A stretch of 64,000 nt of DNA from Bacillota bacterium (GTDB lineage: Bacteria > Bacillota > Clostridia > Christensenellales > SZUA-584): contig JAEYPS010000014.1 in the NCBI GenBank assembly GCA_023410475.1, positions 27,166 through 91,165 on the forward strand. Direction: 5' to 3'. Below, in pieces: positions 8,104-17,348 of this stretch. The notes under the pieces are model-generated. The model saw nothing but the letters and a program-made list of their open reading frames with translations, did no database searches and was not told the DNA's origin. The translations under genes and the position numbers were made by a program. Position 1 is the stretch's first letter; every line of letters begins with the position of its first letter.

Positions 8104-9066
8104 TTGATAGAAGTTGCTGGTCTAACAAAACACTACGGAGACAAGCTTGCGCTTTCGGATGTAAGCTTCAATGTTAAGAGCGGAGAGATCTTAGGGCTTC
8201 TCGGGCTCAACGGCGCGGGCAAATCAACTATTATGAATATTATAACCGGCTATATTGGTGTAACCACCGGAACGGTCACTATAGACGGGCATGACGTATT
8301 CAGGGAGCCTCTCGATGCAAAAAAAGCAATAGGATATCTCCCGGAGCATTTCGTATTCTACAGCGACATGCGGGTCAGCGAATACCTTGATTTTATATGC
8401 GACCTTAAAAAAATAAACCAGAACCGCAGCGTTCATATCAAAGACATATATGAAAAAGTGGGTATTACGCATATTGCGGGGCGCATGGTACGCAACCTTT
8501 CAAAGGGCTACCGGCAGCGCGTCGGTCTTGCTCAGGCGCTCATAGGCAATCCCAAAGTTCTCATACTTGACGAGCCTACCGTCGGCCTTGACCCTTCCCA
8601 GATTGTCGAGATACGCTCAGTGATAAAAGAAATAGGCAAAACCAGCACGGTCATATTTTCATCTCATATACTTTCCGAAGTGCAGAATATATGCACAAGG
8701 GTGATAATGCTTCACCAGGGAAGGCTTGTTACAGATGATACCCCCGATAACTTAAGCCGTACTACGGCTTCGTCCGGCCGCGTGACCGCATTGATACAGG
8801 GAGACAAAGAAGACGTTATAACGGCGCTTGAGGCGATACCCGCGATAAATCCGGTTACCGTTCTTTCCGAGAAAGAAAACGGTTCGCATGAATATGCAAT
8901 TGAAAGCGCGGACGGCCGGGATATAAGGGCGGATGTATTCCGCGCACTTGCAAAGGCTGATCTGCCTTTGCTTTATACGCACAGCAACGAGTTCTCGCTT
9001 GAAGACATATTCCTCAATCTTGTTAAGCAGCAAAACTCGGCTGAAGGCACAAAAGGAGGAAAATAG
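8104..9066 (+). CDS. ABC transporter ATP-binding protein, Gld-type export system
   Basis: About 320-residue ATPase that powers the membrane partners encoded next. Walker A GLNGAGKST, signature LSKGYRQRVGLAQAL, Walker B VLILDEP and GLDP are all present, with a C-terminal extension of about 100 residues as in GldA/NatA-type ATPases. I place the start at TTG 8104 because GAGGTG lies 9 bases before it; the GTG at 8092 would overlap that ribosome site and add four residues. First of four tightly spaced plus-strand genes. The transported substrate is unknown. Confidence 0.92.
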   Translation: MIEVAGLTKHYGDKLALSDVSFNVKSGEILGLLGLNGAGKSTIMNIITGYIGVTTGTVTIDGHDVFREPLDAKKAIGYLPEHFVFYSDMRVSEYLDFICDLKKINQNRSVHIKDIYEKVGITHIAGRMVRNLSKGYRQRVGLAQALIGNPKVLILDEPTVGLDPSQIVEIRSVIKEIGKTSTVIFSSHILSEVQNICTRVIMLHQGRLVTDDTPDNLSRTTASSGRVTALIQGDKEDVITALEAIPAINPVTVLSEKENGSHEYAIESADGRDIRADVFRALAKADLPLLYTHSNEFSLEDIFLNLVKQQNSAEGTKGGK

Positions 9067-9068
9067 GC

Positions 9069-9773
9069 ATGTGGGCTATACTTAAGCGTGAAAGCAGAGC
9101 GTATTACAGAACCCCTCAGGGCTTTGTCATCATCGCCGCGCTTTTCTTCTTCTCGGGCTATTTCTTCTTTACGTTTAACCTCGGGCTTAATACCACCGAT
9201 ATGAGCAAAGTGTTTTCCGAGCTGTTCTCGGTCGTTCTCTTTGTTGTGCCGATACTGACGATGCGGCTCTTCAGCGAGGACAAGCGTCTTAAAATAGACC
9301 AGCAGCTACTTACGTCTCCCGTCACGCGCACGGGCATAGTCTTGGGCAAGTTCCTGGCCGCAGTCGGAGTGTACTTCACCGCGATAATGTCGACGCTCAT
9401 CGCGGCGCTGGTAATGTCGTTTTTCGGGCGCCCCGACTGGCCTGTCATCATAGGCAACTTCGCCGGGCTGTTCCTTCTCGGCGTAACGCTGATAGCCATC
9501 TGCTCCTTCCTGTCTTCGCTTACAGAAAGCCAGGTCATCGCCGCGGTATCGAGCTTTGTAGTAAGCCTGTTTCTGTTCGTTATCGATCACCTGGTATATT
9601 CCGTAAAGAGTGTTTTTCTTCAGGAGCTGCTCTGGAATATGTCGTTCAACCGGCGGTATATCCCTTTTACATTCGGCGTCTTCGAGATACAAAACGTGAT
9701 CTTTTTCTTAAGCGTGAGCGCGATGTTCCTTTGCTTTACGATAGCGGTGCTCGACAGAAAGAGATGGAGCTGA
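9069..9773 (+). CDS. ABC-2 type permease, GldF-like
   Basis: 234-residue integral membrane protein with about six hydrophobic segments, including an N-terminal LFFFSGYFFF run and a C-terminal VSAMFLCFTIAV segment. The conserved ABC-2 stretch MRLFSEDKRLKIDQQLLTSP lies between segments 2 and 3. It is two bases downstream of the ATPase and has GGAGG before its ATG. It would form the channel with the neighbouring ATPase; the GldG-like and DUF4340 proteins that follow are likely auxiliary subunits. Confidence 0.88.
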   Translation: MWAILKRESRAYYRTPQGFVIIAALFFFSGYFFFTFNLGLNTTDMSKVFSELFSVVLFVVPILTMRLFSEDKRLKIDQQLLTSPVTRTGIVLGKFLAAVGVYFTAIMSTLIAALVMSFFGRPDWPVIIGNFAGLFLLGVTLIAICSFLSSLTESQVIAAVSSFVVSLFLFVIDHLVYSVKSVFLQELLWNMSFNRRYIPFTFGVFEIQNVIFFLSVSAMFLCFTIAVLDRKRWS

Positions 9774-9783
9774 CGAGGTGCTT

Positions 9784-11265
9784 ATGAAAACTGTATCTGA
9801 TATTAAAAAGTCAAATAAGGACGTATATAAAAAGCAGGGACGAAGGGTGCTGCTCGCTGTGCTGCTTCTCCTTCTCGTCGCCGGCATTTACCTTATCAAC
9901 GCGGTAGCGTATCGGCTTAGCCAGCGCTATCCGTTGAGCATTGACCTTACGGCAAACGCCGTCTATGAGGTAGGCAAGGAAACGAAGACGCTTCTTGGCG
10001 CTCTCGATAAGGATATTGAAATATATATTTTAAACCGGCCGGACGTATACGGCAACAATTCTTACTTTTTGCAGATGAAGCATATCATCGAACAGTATCC
10101 CAAGCTGTCTTCAAACATAAGTCTTTCGTATGTCGACTTCGCGTACGATCCTACGTTTGCCTCAAGATACCCAGACCTTTCCCTTCGTCAGGGAGACATA
10201 CTTGTAGTGCGCGGCGACAAGGTAAGGCAGCTTCACAACTTCGAGATGTTCAATTATACGTACAATACGGAAGGGAATCTCGAGATAGTATCTTCACGCA
10301 CGGAAGAGGCGCTTACTTCATCGCTGCTCTATGTGCTCAGCGACGACCAGCTAAAGGCCGCCGTGCTGACCGGCAACAGCGTCGCCGATATGAGCGCTTT
10401 TTCAAAACTGCTTACCGACAACAACTTAGTCGTGTCCAATATCAATATAGCTACGGACCCGCTTGATGACACATATGATATCGCCATGCTGCTGGCTCCG
10501 CAGGTTGACCTCTCAGAGGACGCCCTGAGAAAGCTCGGAGATTTTCTCTATAACCGAGGCAGATACGGCAAGATGCTTATATACACCGCGGACGCCTCAC
10601 AGCTGCCCATGCCCGGCGTGAATACGTTCCTTGCGGAGTGGGGCATAGCCGTAGGGGACGGCGCGGTGTTTGAAACAAAAGACACCCGCACATACCAGAG
10701 GCAGCCGTTCTATCCAGTTGCAGACCATATAAACGAAAAGTACAAAGGTATGCTCAAGGATACCTCCATGCCTGTGCTGATGCCCATCTCGCGCCCGCTG
10801 CAGCAGCTGTTTGACGTAAAGGGCAGCATCTCTACAGAGATACTGCTTTCGTTCGGGGCAACGAGCGCGGTCGCTCCGACCGACGCGGGCAGCGATTTTA
10901 CACCCGACAAGGCGGAACAGCGCGGGCCTATTCCCGCGGCTGTAATGTCCGCAAAGAAGATCTACGACAGCAGCGGTCTGCTTCAGGGAAAGTCGCAGGT
11001 GTTGGTGTTGTCGTCGACTGCAATGCTCGACTCGTTCTGCATACAGAATACCTCTCTTGCCAACAGCGCCTATATGCTGAACCTTTTAAACGACGTCTTT
11101 GAGCGAAAGGATACCGTTAATATAGAGCCGAAATCCCTCACCGGAAGGACGCTTACGATAACGACTGCCGACGCGGGCACCATAGGCCTCATAATGGCGG
11201 GTTTGATACCGCTGCTCATACTTGCTTCGGGTATAACCATCTGGCTTATAAGGAGGCATAAGTAA
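9784..11265 (+). CDS. GldG-like ABC transporter auxiliary protein
   Basis: 493-residue protein with one N-terminal membrane segment (VLLAVLLLLLVAGIYLI), a large extracytoplasmic domain of the GldG/ABC_transp_aux type, and a C-terminal membrane anchor (LIMAGLIPLLILASGITI) followed by a basic tail. The N-terminal domain resembles a thioredoxin-like fold around DIEIYILNRPD. I use ATG 9784 with GAGG five bases upstream; a GTG at 9778 is in frame. In Bacteroidota GldA-GldF-GldG supports gliding, but in Bacillota relatives are uncharacterised exporters. Confidence 0.82.
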   Translation: MKTVSDIKKSNKDVYKKQGRRVLLAVLLLLLVAGIYLINAVAYRLSQRYPLSIDLTANAVYEVGKETKTLLGALDKDIEIYILNRPDVYGNNSYFLQMKHIIEQYPKLSSNISLSYVDFAYDPTFASRYPDLSLRQGDILVVRGDKVRQLHNFEMFNYTYNTEGNLEIVSSRTEEALTSSLLYVLSDDQLKAAVLTGNSVADMSAFSKLLTDNNLVVSNINIATDPLDDTYDIAMLLAPQVDLSEDALRKLGDFLYNRGRYGKMLIYTADASQLPMPGVNTFLAEWGIAVGDGAVFETKDTRTYQRQPFYPVADHINEKYKGMLKDTSMPVLMPISRPLQQLFDVKGSISTEILLSFGATSAVAPTDAGSDFTPDKAEQRGPIPAAVMSAKKIYDSSGLLQGKSQVLVLSSTAMLDSFCIQNTSLANSAYMLNLLNDVFERKDTVNIEPKSLTGRTLTITTADAGTIGLIMAGLIPLLILASGITIWLIRRHK

Positions 11266-11267
11266 CG

Positions 11268-12677
11268 ATGTCCAAACAGGTAAGGCTTGTTATCATTGCC
11301 GCTGCGCTCGTGGCGATGCTTGCTTGCGCGGCGCTGCTTCTTGCGCCGCCCGCCGAAGGCGATGACCCTCTCGTGTTCCGCAGCTCCGCCGCTTCGGATA
11401 TTGCAAGCATCCGCATCAATAACGCTTACGGCACGTTCAGTATATACGCCGAAGGAGAAGGATACGTTCCCGGAGATATACCGCCCTATATCGTAGACAT
11501 CGAAAAGTTTTACAGCCTAATGACATATTGCGGCGCCGTCAGCGCCAGGCAGGTGGTCGACCGGTCGCCCGAAGACCTGTCTCTTTACGGTCTTGATGCC
11601 CCCGCTGCTTCTGTCTCAGTCGTATACAGCGACGAAGAAATGCTCAGATTTTATATAGGCGATCAGGAGCGCCTGACGGGAAGCTATTATCTTAGCGTGG
11701 AAGGCCTCGAGCCTGTGTATCTAATAGACGGGCAGCGCAGCTCATTGTTCCTCGTCCCCAAAAAGGATTTCGTAAACAGGATGATTACTCCCCAGCTTCA
11801 GATGTCGTCTCCCTTCTCGGCCATACGCGACGTTAAGTTTACAGGCGGGCCTTTGAGTGAGCCCGTTACGCTGAAGGCCGTCACGGGCGACGACGCTGAG
11901 ATATCGCGCCTTGCCGTGTCGTTCGGCGCTGTGACCCATCTCGTTATGGGGCACGGCGTTTACGAGTTTGACCAGACGTACGGCGTGGGGCTGTTCAGCT
12001 CGCTGCTGGGCATAACCGCTAACGATATAGAAGGTTATAACCTGACGCCCGATGAAATAGCCGGTTTCGGGTTCAACGACCCATTTATGCAGGTGGAATT
12101 TGACCTTAAAAACGGGATAGACGCGCCTGTGGTACATTATTCGCTTAAGCTTATACAAAAAGGCGAGCTTTATTATATGACGTGCAACGACAACGGCGTC
12201 ATCTATGAGGTTCCAAGGCCTTTGTTCGCCGATATAGAGTACGGCAGGCTGCCTGTGCGCTTCTTTCTCTCACCCATGCTGATGGATGTTTCAAAGGTTG
12301 AGCTTGTTACATGGGGGCAGACGTACATGTTCGAGATAACCGGCGGCACAAAAGACCGGGCCGTAACCATGAACGGCGAGACTCTTGATACTGAGAGGTT
12401 TTATAAGTTTTATGAGCTTATAACGAGCGCCGCGCACGACGGCACCATGTTCGAGGCCGTCGATCCGCAGGGCGAAGCGCTACTGACGCTCAAGTACCAC
12501 TACCTCGACGAGCAAAAATCCCCCGACGTAATGAAGCTCTATAAGGGAGACACTCTTCGTGACTTCGTTGAGATAAACGGTGTAACGGAGTTCGCTATGC
12601 TCGAAACGTTTTTAACGCGAGTTCAGGACGCAGTAAAAATACTTCAGACAACCGAGCCGATAGAGATCAAATGGTGA
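11268..12677 (+). CDS. DUF4340 domain-containing protein
   Basis: 469-residue secreted or membrane-anchored protein: an N-terminal hydrophobic segment (VIIAAALVAMLACAALLLA) and then a long beta-rich region with repeated DUF4340-like units, for example LYGLDAPAASVSVVY and YGVGLFSSLLG. DUF4340 proteins regularly sit beside GldG-like genes, as here, two bases after the GldG-like stop. It may be a periplasmic part of the exporter. The gene ends the operon before a strong terminator. Confidence 0.8.
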   Translation: MSKQVRLVIIAAALVAMLACAALLLAPPAEGDDPLVFRSSAASDIASIRINNAYGTFSIYAEGEGYVPGDIPPYIVDIEKFYSLMTYCGAVSARQVVDRSPEDLSLYGLDAPAASVSVVYSDEEMLRFYIGDQERLTGSYYLSVEGLEPVYLIDGQRSSLFLVPKKDFVNRMITPQLQMSSPFSAIRDVKFTGGPLSEPVTLKAVTGDDAEISRLAVSFGAVTHLVMGHGVYEFDQTYGVGLFSSLLGITANDIEGYNLTPDEIAGFGFNDPFMQVEFDLKNGIDAPVVHYSLKLIQKGELYYMTCNDNGVIYEVPRPLFADIEYGRLPVRFFLSPMLMDVSKVELVTWGQTYMFEITGGTKDRAVTMNGETLDTERFYKFYELITSAAHDGTMFEAVDPQGEALLTLKYHYLDEQKSPDVMKLYKGDTLRDFVEINGVTEFAMLETFLTRVQDAVKILQTTEPIEIKW

Positions 12678-12704
12678 TGCTTCTATACTAGATTGACATA
12701 AAGA

Positions 12705-12738
12705 AACCAGATATCTTATCGGGCATCTGGTTTTTTAT
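12705..12738 (+). terminator. Rho-independent terminator after the Gld-type operon
   Basis: Stem AACCAGAT / ATCTGGTT (12705-12712 and 12725-12732) with a 12-base loop, followed by a T-rich tail. It lies 27 bp after the DUF4340 stop and between convergent genes, so it may serve both strands. Confidence 0.85.
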
Positions 12739-12750
12739 TCCCGAAATTTA

Positions 12751-14052
12751 TTACAGATAGCTGAGACCGATGAGCCCGATGCCCTTCAGCGCGGCATTGT
12801 CTATTTTCTTTATACTGACGTAAACGCCTTTTTCCCGGAGCCATTCGTTCATAAGGCGCTCGATACCTCTTTTGAGACCTTTAAGCGTATAATATGTTGT
12901 GCCTTCGGCGATAACGCAAATCGGCCTTTCACTGCTCGTTCCTTTTCCTGTTTTCAGAGCCGCGCCCGCTATCTCAAGGGCAATAAGCTTTGCTCCCCGC
13001 CTGACTATAGTCTCGGCCGCCGTATACAAAAACGCGCGGTCAGAGTCCGAAGCGCACATATTAGAATACTCACCCTCGTAAGGGTCCGAAAGAAAGCCGC
13101 TCATCGTTATAGTGTCCATCATAGCGCCGCTCGATATGGTTTTCTTCAGCTCTTTTGACAGCAGCCCGTCTATGGCGGCCTGCTTGACTGTCAGCCAGAA
13201 CAGATTGCCAACGTATCTTCCGCTTATCATCTTTTCGAGAGGAGCGGTGCCCGGTGCGTCCGTCGTCTTGTCAAGCACGTGGTCCAATTCCCCCCTGCTT
13301 ATAGGGTCAAACTCAGCCGACTCTACGTTTATAAACATACACCGTTCCTGTGCGTCCGAGACCTTGCCTATGTTTTTTGTCTCCTCGATGTAACAGGTGT
13401 TTGTGCCCGTGCCCATTACGAGGCCTATAAAGCTGTCGTAATCGTCAAACCTGTCCGCCATGCAGCCCGCTACTCCCACGGTATCGTTGAGTACGATTAC
13501 GCGCGCTTCTCCGCATCCTCTTTGAGCCAGCGCAGTCTTTAGTTCCTCGCCCAGCATCTTTCCTTGAATGCCGTTTACCGTAAGCTCCTTCGAGAGCGCC
13601 ATCACCTTACCGTCGAGATTTGACATATGGTGTATCTCATGCGCGAACGAAAAGCTCACCAGATTTGTGTGCGCCAGATATGGAACAATATGCCCCGCGA
13701 GTATGTCAAAAAACTCCGCGCTCTCGACGGGCCCTGCAAGCCCCGGAAGAGGCGCCTTTTTCATACGCGATAATCTTACCCGCCGCAGCTTGTCGAGCCT
13801 GACGAGCGCCAGGCGCAGGTTCGTGCCCCCCACGTCGACGGCAAGCGCATATTTACCGCGCGCGGGCGCTATATCGCCGTGAATGTATGTCGGCACCATA
13901 GGCAGCATCGCCTTGCCGCGAAGCCCTTTTTCCATCTCAAAAAGATAGCTCTCAAGAGACGCCTCAAGGTCGATATCGTCCTCGTGCATACGGTTTGCTT
14001 TCATGAATTCTATGGCGGCTTTGCTGTATAGCCTGTCTGACTGCAACTTCAT
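12751..14052 (-). CDS. Hexokinase, eukaryotic-type fold
   Basis: 433-residue sugar kinase of the hexokinase 1/2 family rather than the short bacterial ROK or Glk families. Phosphate-loop 1 is ALAVDVGGTNLR (near residues 68-79), the catalytic-Asp segment is IVLNDTVGVAG, and the second nucleotide loop is GLVMGTGTNTCYIEE, followed by INVESAEFD. The length matches one eukaryotic hexokinase unit. It is the last gene of an operon with amino-sugar enzymes, so it probably phosphorylates the sugar released by that pathway. Such kinases are uncommon in bacteria. Confidence 0.85.
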   Translation of the reverse strand: MKLQSDRLYSKAAIEFMKANRMHEDDIDLEASLESYLFEMEKGLRGKAMLPMVPTYIHGDIAPARGKYALAVDVGGTNLRLALVRLDKLRRVRLSRMKKAPLPGLAGPVESAEFFDILAGHIVPYLAHTNLVSFSFAHEIHHMSNLDGKVMALSKELTVNGIQGKMLGEELKTALAQRGCGEARVIVLNDTVGVAGCMADRFDDYDSFIGLVMGTGTNTCYIEETKNIGKVSDAQERCMFINVESAEFDPISRGELDHVLDKTTDAPGTAPLEKMISGRYVGNLFWLTVKQAAIDGLLSKELKKTISSGAMMDTITMSGFLSDPYEGEYSNMCASDSDRAFLYTAAETIVRRGAKLIALEIAGAALKTGKGTSSERPICVIAEGTTYYTLKGLKRGIERLMNEWLREKGVYVSIKKIDNAALKGIGLIGLSYL

Positions 14053-14101
14053 AACCTCATCAGTGCGCCCTTATAGCCAGCGGCTTTCGGGAATTATAAT
14101 T

Positions 14102-14127
14102 TCGGGGAACGCGAAAGCATTCCCCGA
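14102..14127. other. Hairpin between dehydrogenase and hexokinase genes
   Basis: Inverted repeat TCGGGGAA / TTCCCCGA (14102-14109, 14120-14127) with a 10-base loop in the 93-bp gap. No T-run follows, so I read it as an intercistronic stability or partial attenuation element rather than a terminator. Confidence 0.45.
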
Positions 14128-14145
14128 TTCGTAAAGCTGATATTA

Positions 14146-15225
14146 CTATTTCTTAAGCCACAGGTCTATCGGCCTGTCGACCTTGGCGTAAAACGGCAGC
14201 GAGACCTTCTGACCCGTCCTTGCCGATTCATACGCCGCGTATATCATCTCGAGTACGGCGCGGCCGTCTTCGCCCGTTACCTTTGGCTCAAGGTCTTCGC
14301 GCACGCACTTTATAAAATGCGCAAGCTCATGCGGATATCCCTGGTTGAACGCCTCTTCAAACACCGTAAAGCTCCAGCCCTGAGTCGAGCCCGCCTTTTC
14401 CATCGCGTAGCCGTAGCCCTCAAGGCTGTATGTAAGGGCGCTGTTGCCCCTGAACAGGTCGGCGTAGGACACGCCCTTGTTGCCGTACACTTCGATACGG
14501 TCGTCCATGCCTCCATGCTTAGCCCAGCTGTCCTCCGCAATGCCGAGCACACCGTTCTCGAATTCGACCAATGTCACGGTGTTGTCGTCGCAGACGGTAT
14601 CGTGCATTACCGTCGACATCGAGGCGTACACGCTCTTTATCTTCGGGTTGCCCCCAAGTATCCATCTCATCCACGCGAGCGCGTGACAGCCCATGTCCAT
14701 CATTACTCCGCCGCCCGCGAGGTCTTTCTCATAAAACCATCTGCTGTGCGGCCCTGAGTGTTTTTCGGCCTGCTTTATCATGTATACGTCGCCCACCGCT
14801 CCGTTGTTTACGAGCTCACGCACACGCTCATATTTGGGCGCAAAGCAGAGCTCTTCCGCGTACATCAGCTTTTTACCCGCGTTTTTGCAGGCCGCTATCA
14901 TCTCATCCGCCTGCTCAAGCGTCAGCGCGATGGGCTTCTCGATAATAACGTGCTTGCCGCTCTTCGCGGCTTTCAGGCACGGCTCGTAATGCATATAGTT
15001 GGGAAGGCAGATATCCACTACCTCGCAGCCGCTCTTTTCAAGCAGCTCGTCTATGTCGGTATAATGCTGCGCTATTCCGTAATGCTCCGCGAACGCTTTC
15101 GCTTTTTCGGCGCTGCGTCCGTAGACGGCGACGACTCCGGCGTCGGGAACAAAACGCTCATATGATTCCATGTGGATATTAGCTATAAAGCCTAATCCCA
15201 GCAACGCTACTTTTGTTTTCTCCAT
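14146..15225 (-). CDS. Gfo/Idh/MocA family oxidoreductase
   Basis: 359-residue dehydrogenase. The nucleotide-binding motif is ALLGLGFIANIHMESY, the catalytic-lysine motif is IIEKPIALT, and the substrate-domain segment MMDMGCHALAWMRWILGG follows near residue 180. The ATG at 15225 has AGGAGG six bases upstream; an in-frame TTG one codon earlier is less likely. It is fourth in the operon that starts with the SIS isomerase and ends with the hexokinase, so it probably acts on an amino-sugar or keto-sugar relative. Substrate unknown. Confidence 0.9.
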   Translation of the reverse strand: MEKTKVALLGLGFIANIHMESYERFVPDAGVVAVYGRSAEKAKAFAEHYGIAQHYTDIDELLEKSGCEVVDICLPNYMHYEPCLKAAKSGKHVIIEKPIALTLEQADEMIAACKNAGKKLMYAEELCFAPKYERVRELVNNGAVGDVYMIKQAEKHSGPHSRWFYEKDLAGGGVMMDMGCHALAWMRWILGGNPKIKSVYASMSTVMHDTVCDDNTVTLVEFENGVLGIAEDSWAKHGGMDDRIEVYGNKGVSYADLFRGNSALTYSLEGYGYAMEKAGSTQGWSFTVFEEAFNQGYPHELAHFIKCVREDLEPKVTGEDGRAVLEMIYAAYESARTGQKVSLPFYAKVDRPIDLWLKK

Positions 15226-15306
15226 CAAAAACCTCCTTTGATTTTGCCCCGTTCTTCATTGGGGTTATTCTCACCGCAAAAAGTTTTTGGCTTTTTGGGG
15301 ACGTGC

Positions 15307-16044
15307 TTATTCCAGCAGGCCGGCGGCCTGCTCGTCCATTATAAACTCTACATTACCGTGGCCTTTGAGCAATGTGCCGGGCAGCGTGTTGGACTTTCCC
15401 ATACTGAACATCCTTTTAACGATCTCCCTTTTTTTCTTACCCGTAATCAGCAGCTGAACCTTTTTCGATTCAAGTATACTCTTTATTCCGAGCGTTATCC
15501 CGTATGATATGTCGGGAGCTTCCTTAAAGTATTTTACCGCAACCTTCTTCGTTACCGTATCAAGCTTCACTACATGCGAACGTTTTTCGGGATCCGTACC
15601 TGGCTCGTTCAAAGCAAGGTGTCCGTTCATGCCGAGCCCGAGAAACATATAGTCTATGCCGCCGAGCTCTTCAATAAATCTGTCTATATCGCGGCACTCA
15701 TTCTCGAGGTCTGCGGCTTTGCCGTCAAACAGCCTTATGTTCTCTTTCTTTATGTTTATATGATCATATATGTTGCGGCGCAGGAAGTTCTCACAGCTGC
15801 CGTCGTCGCTGCCAGACAGCCCGACCCATTCGTCAAGGCCGACTACACTGACATTCGAAAAGTCTGCTGACCCATTACTGCTGCTTTCTTTAAGTATATC
15901 AAAAAGTTCCAAGGATGTATGCCCCGCCGCGAGACAAATTAGCGCGCCGGGCTTGTTTTTTATTATCTTTAAAAGCGTCCCGGCGCAGTAGCGCGACGCT
16001 TCCGTGCTGTCCTCGAATATCTTTTTTACATCTTCCATTTTCAC
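15307..16044 (-). CDS. nagB: Glucosamine-6-phosphate deaminase-like protein (NagB family)
   Basis: 245-residue member of the NagB/6-phosphogluconolactonase family, which converts glucosamine-6-phosphate to fructose-6-phosphate and ammonia. Motifs seen are the early LAAGHTSLELF phosphate loop, VVGLDEWVGL with the catalytic Asp, and LGLGMNGHLALNEPG containing the proton-relay His and Glu. The Asp before Gly-His in E. coli NagB is Asn here; I believe this is common in Gram-positive relatives. The GTG start overlaps the stop of the UroD-like gene. Operon partners (SIS isomerase, kinase) support an amino-sugar role, though the true substrate may be a derivative. Confidence 0.85.
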   Translation of the reverse strand: MKMEDVKKIFEDSTEASRYCAGTLLKIIKNKPGALICLAAGHTSLELFDILKESSSNGSADFSNVSVVGLDEWVGLSGSDDGSCENFLRRNIYDHINIKKENIRLFDGKAADLENECRDIDRFIEELGGIDYMFLGLGMNGHLALNEPGTDPEKRSHVVKLDTVTKKVAVKYFKEAPDISYGITLGIKSILESKKVQLLITGKKKREIVKRMFSMGKSNTLPGTLLKGHGNVEFIMDEQAAGLLE

Positions 16045-17291
16045 TTATCTCCGTTGAACTCCCTTACCGCTTCGGCCATCGCTGCAATATTCTCCACCGG
16101 CACCTCCGCCGTAATGTTGTGTATCGTTCCGAACACGAATCCTCCGCCTTCAGAGAATATCTCACAGCACTCGATAACCTCAGAGCGAACCTGCTCCGGT
16201 GTTCCGAACGGAAGGGTACTCTGCGTATTGACGCCGCCGCCCCAGAACACGATATCGCTGCCGAACGTTTTTTTCAGTTCCCGTCTGTCCATGCCCTGCG
16301 CGCTCCACTGGACGGGGTTTAGAATGTCGAATCCGCTCTCTATCATCGAAGGTATCAGCGGCGCTAATGAGCCGCACGAGTGCTTGAACGTTTTCCATGT
16401 CGTATTGTCGTGTATCCAGCCGTTAATGCGCTTGTAATACGGCATGTAGAGGCTCTCGAATGTATCCGTAGAGCAGAATGGGAAATTTTGAGTGCCGAAA
16501 TCCGTGCCGCAGACGTACGCGACGTGTATCGCGTCTCCAAGCACATCCCAGATAGATTTTAAATTCTTGATTGCGATGTTTGTCTGATATTCGAATATCT
16601 GATGAAGGAAATCCTGCCGTATCGCTGTCGACACATACCACTCTGTTATATCTCTTATGCCTTTTGGCTCTCTGAGCATAATTCCGGGAACAAGGGCTAT
16701 GTCTCCTATGCCCGTGCCTCCCGGGTTGCCGACCACGCCGTATTTTCCCGAAAGCGCGCCTCTGGCGTCTTTGAAATATTGCAGCGTCTTATCGCTCACG
16801 GGAGCGAACTCCTCGGTATTGTCTTCGAGCTTCAAATCGTCTTCGTTAAAATGGTTCTGCCGTATTATTGCGTCGAAGAAGTACCCTCCCTCGGGCATCA
16901 CGGCGCAAGGCGCGTAATCCGTATCACCGCACGCGTATATATATGTCTTGCCGCACTCTTGTCGCGTAACAAACCCTTCGGGCACGAGAACGTCCTGCCC
17001 CCAGGGCGTCCTCCATTCCCTGAATTTCTCGTTAAAGTATCCTATGAGCGTATACGGGTTCCAAAGAGGTTCAGTGTCTATGCCCATAGCATCGCGAAGG
17101 TCGTCGTCCACTCTGCCCAGCATCTGATAAGGCTCGATGATAGTCACAGGCCGTTTTTCAAGCCCGTAGTATTCCCTCAGCCGCTGCAGAGGTTTCGCGT
17201 GTATGCCGGATACGGCCGTTCCGCCGATGTCAAGCGGTACTTTGCCTTCCCTGTGATAAAGGGCCGCCAAAAACTTTTCTTTGGATTCCAT
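16041..17291 (-). CDS. Uroporphyrinogen decarboxylase (UroD/MtaA) family protein
   Basis: 416-residue TIM-barrel protein of the UroD superfamily. It is longer than true HemE and sits in a sugar operon, so haem synthesis is unlikely. The motif HSCG (His304, Cys306) matches the zinc-binding HxC of corrinoid-dependent methyltransferases such as MtaA, and GTIHNITAEVPVENI near the end is the conserved barrel C-terminus. No corrinoid protein gene is nearby. Similar UroD-like genes recur in Clostridia sugar operons without assigned function. A methyl-transfer role is inference. Confidence 0.8.
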   Translation of the reverse strand: MESKEKFLAALYHREGKVPLDIGGTAVSGIHAKPLQRLREYYGLEKRPVTIIEPYQMLGRVDDDLRDAMGIDTEPLWNPYTLIGYFNEKFREWRTPWGQDVLVPEGFVTRQECGKTYIYACGDTDYAPCAVMPEGGYFFDAIIRQNHFNEDDLKLEDNTEEFAPVSDKTLQYFKDARGALSGKYGVVGNPGGTGIGDIALVPGIMLREPKGIRDITEWYVSTAIRQDFLHQIFEYQTNIAIKNLKSIWDVLGDAIHVAYVCGTDFGTQNFPFCSTDTFESLYMPYYKRINGWIHDNTTWKTFKHSCGSLAPLIPSMIESGFDILNPVQWSAQGMDRRELKKTFGSDIVFWGGGVNTQSTLPFGTPEQVRSEVIECCEIFSEGGGFVFGTIHNITAEVPVENIAAMAEAVREFNGDK

Positions 17292-17348
17292 TTACATCAC
17301 CCCGAAATACTTATTTCGCGTATTTGCTCGCAGCCGGCTAAGTGTCTA

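Noticed and set aside
15620..15660. Asp to Asn change in the NagB catalytic motif as a sign of inactivity
   Set aside because: Asn is, to my knowledge, normal at this position in many Gram-positive NagB proteins, while His and Glu are kept.
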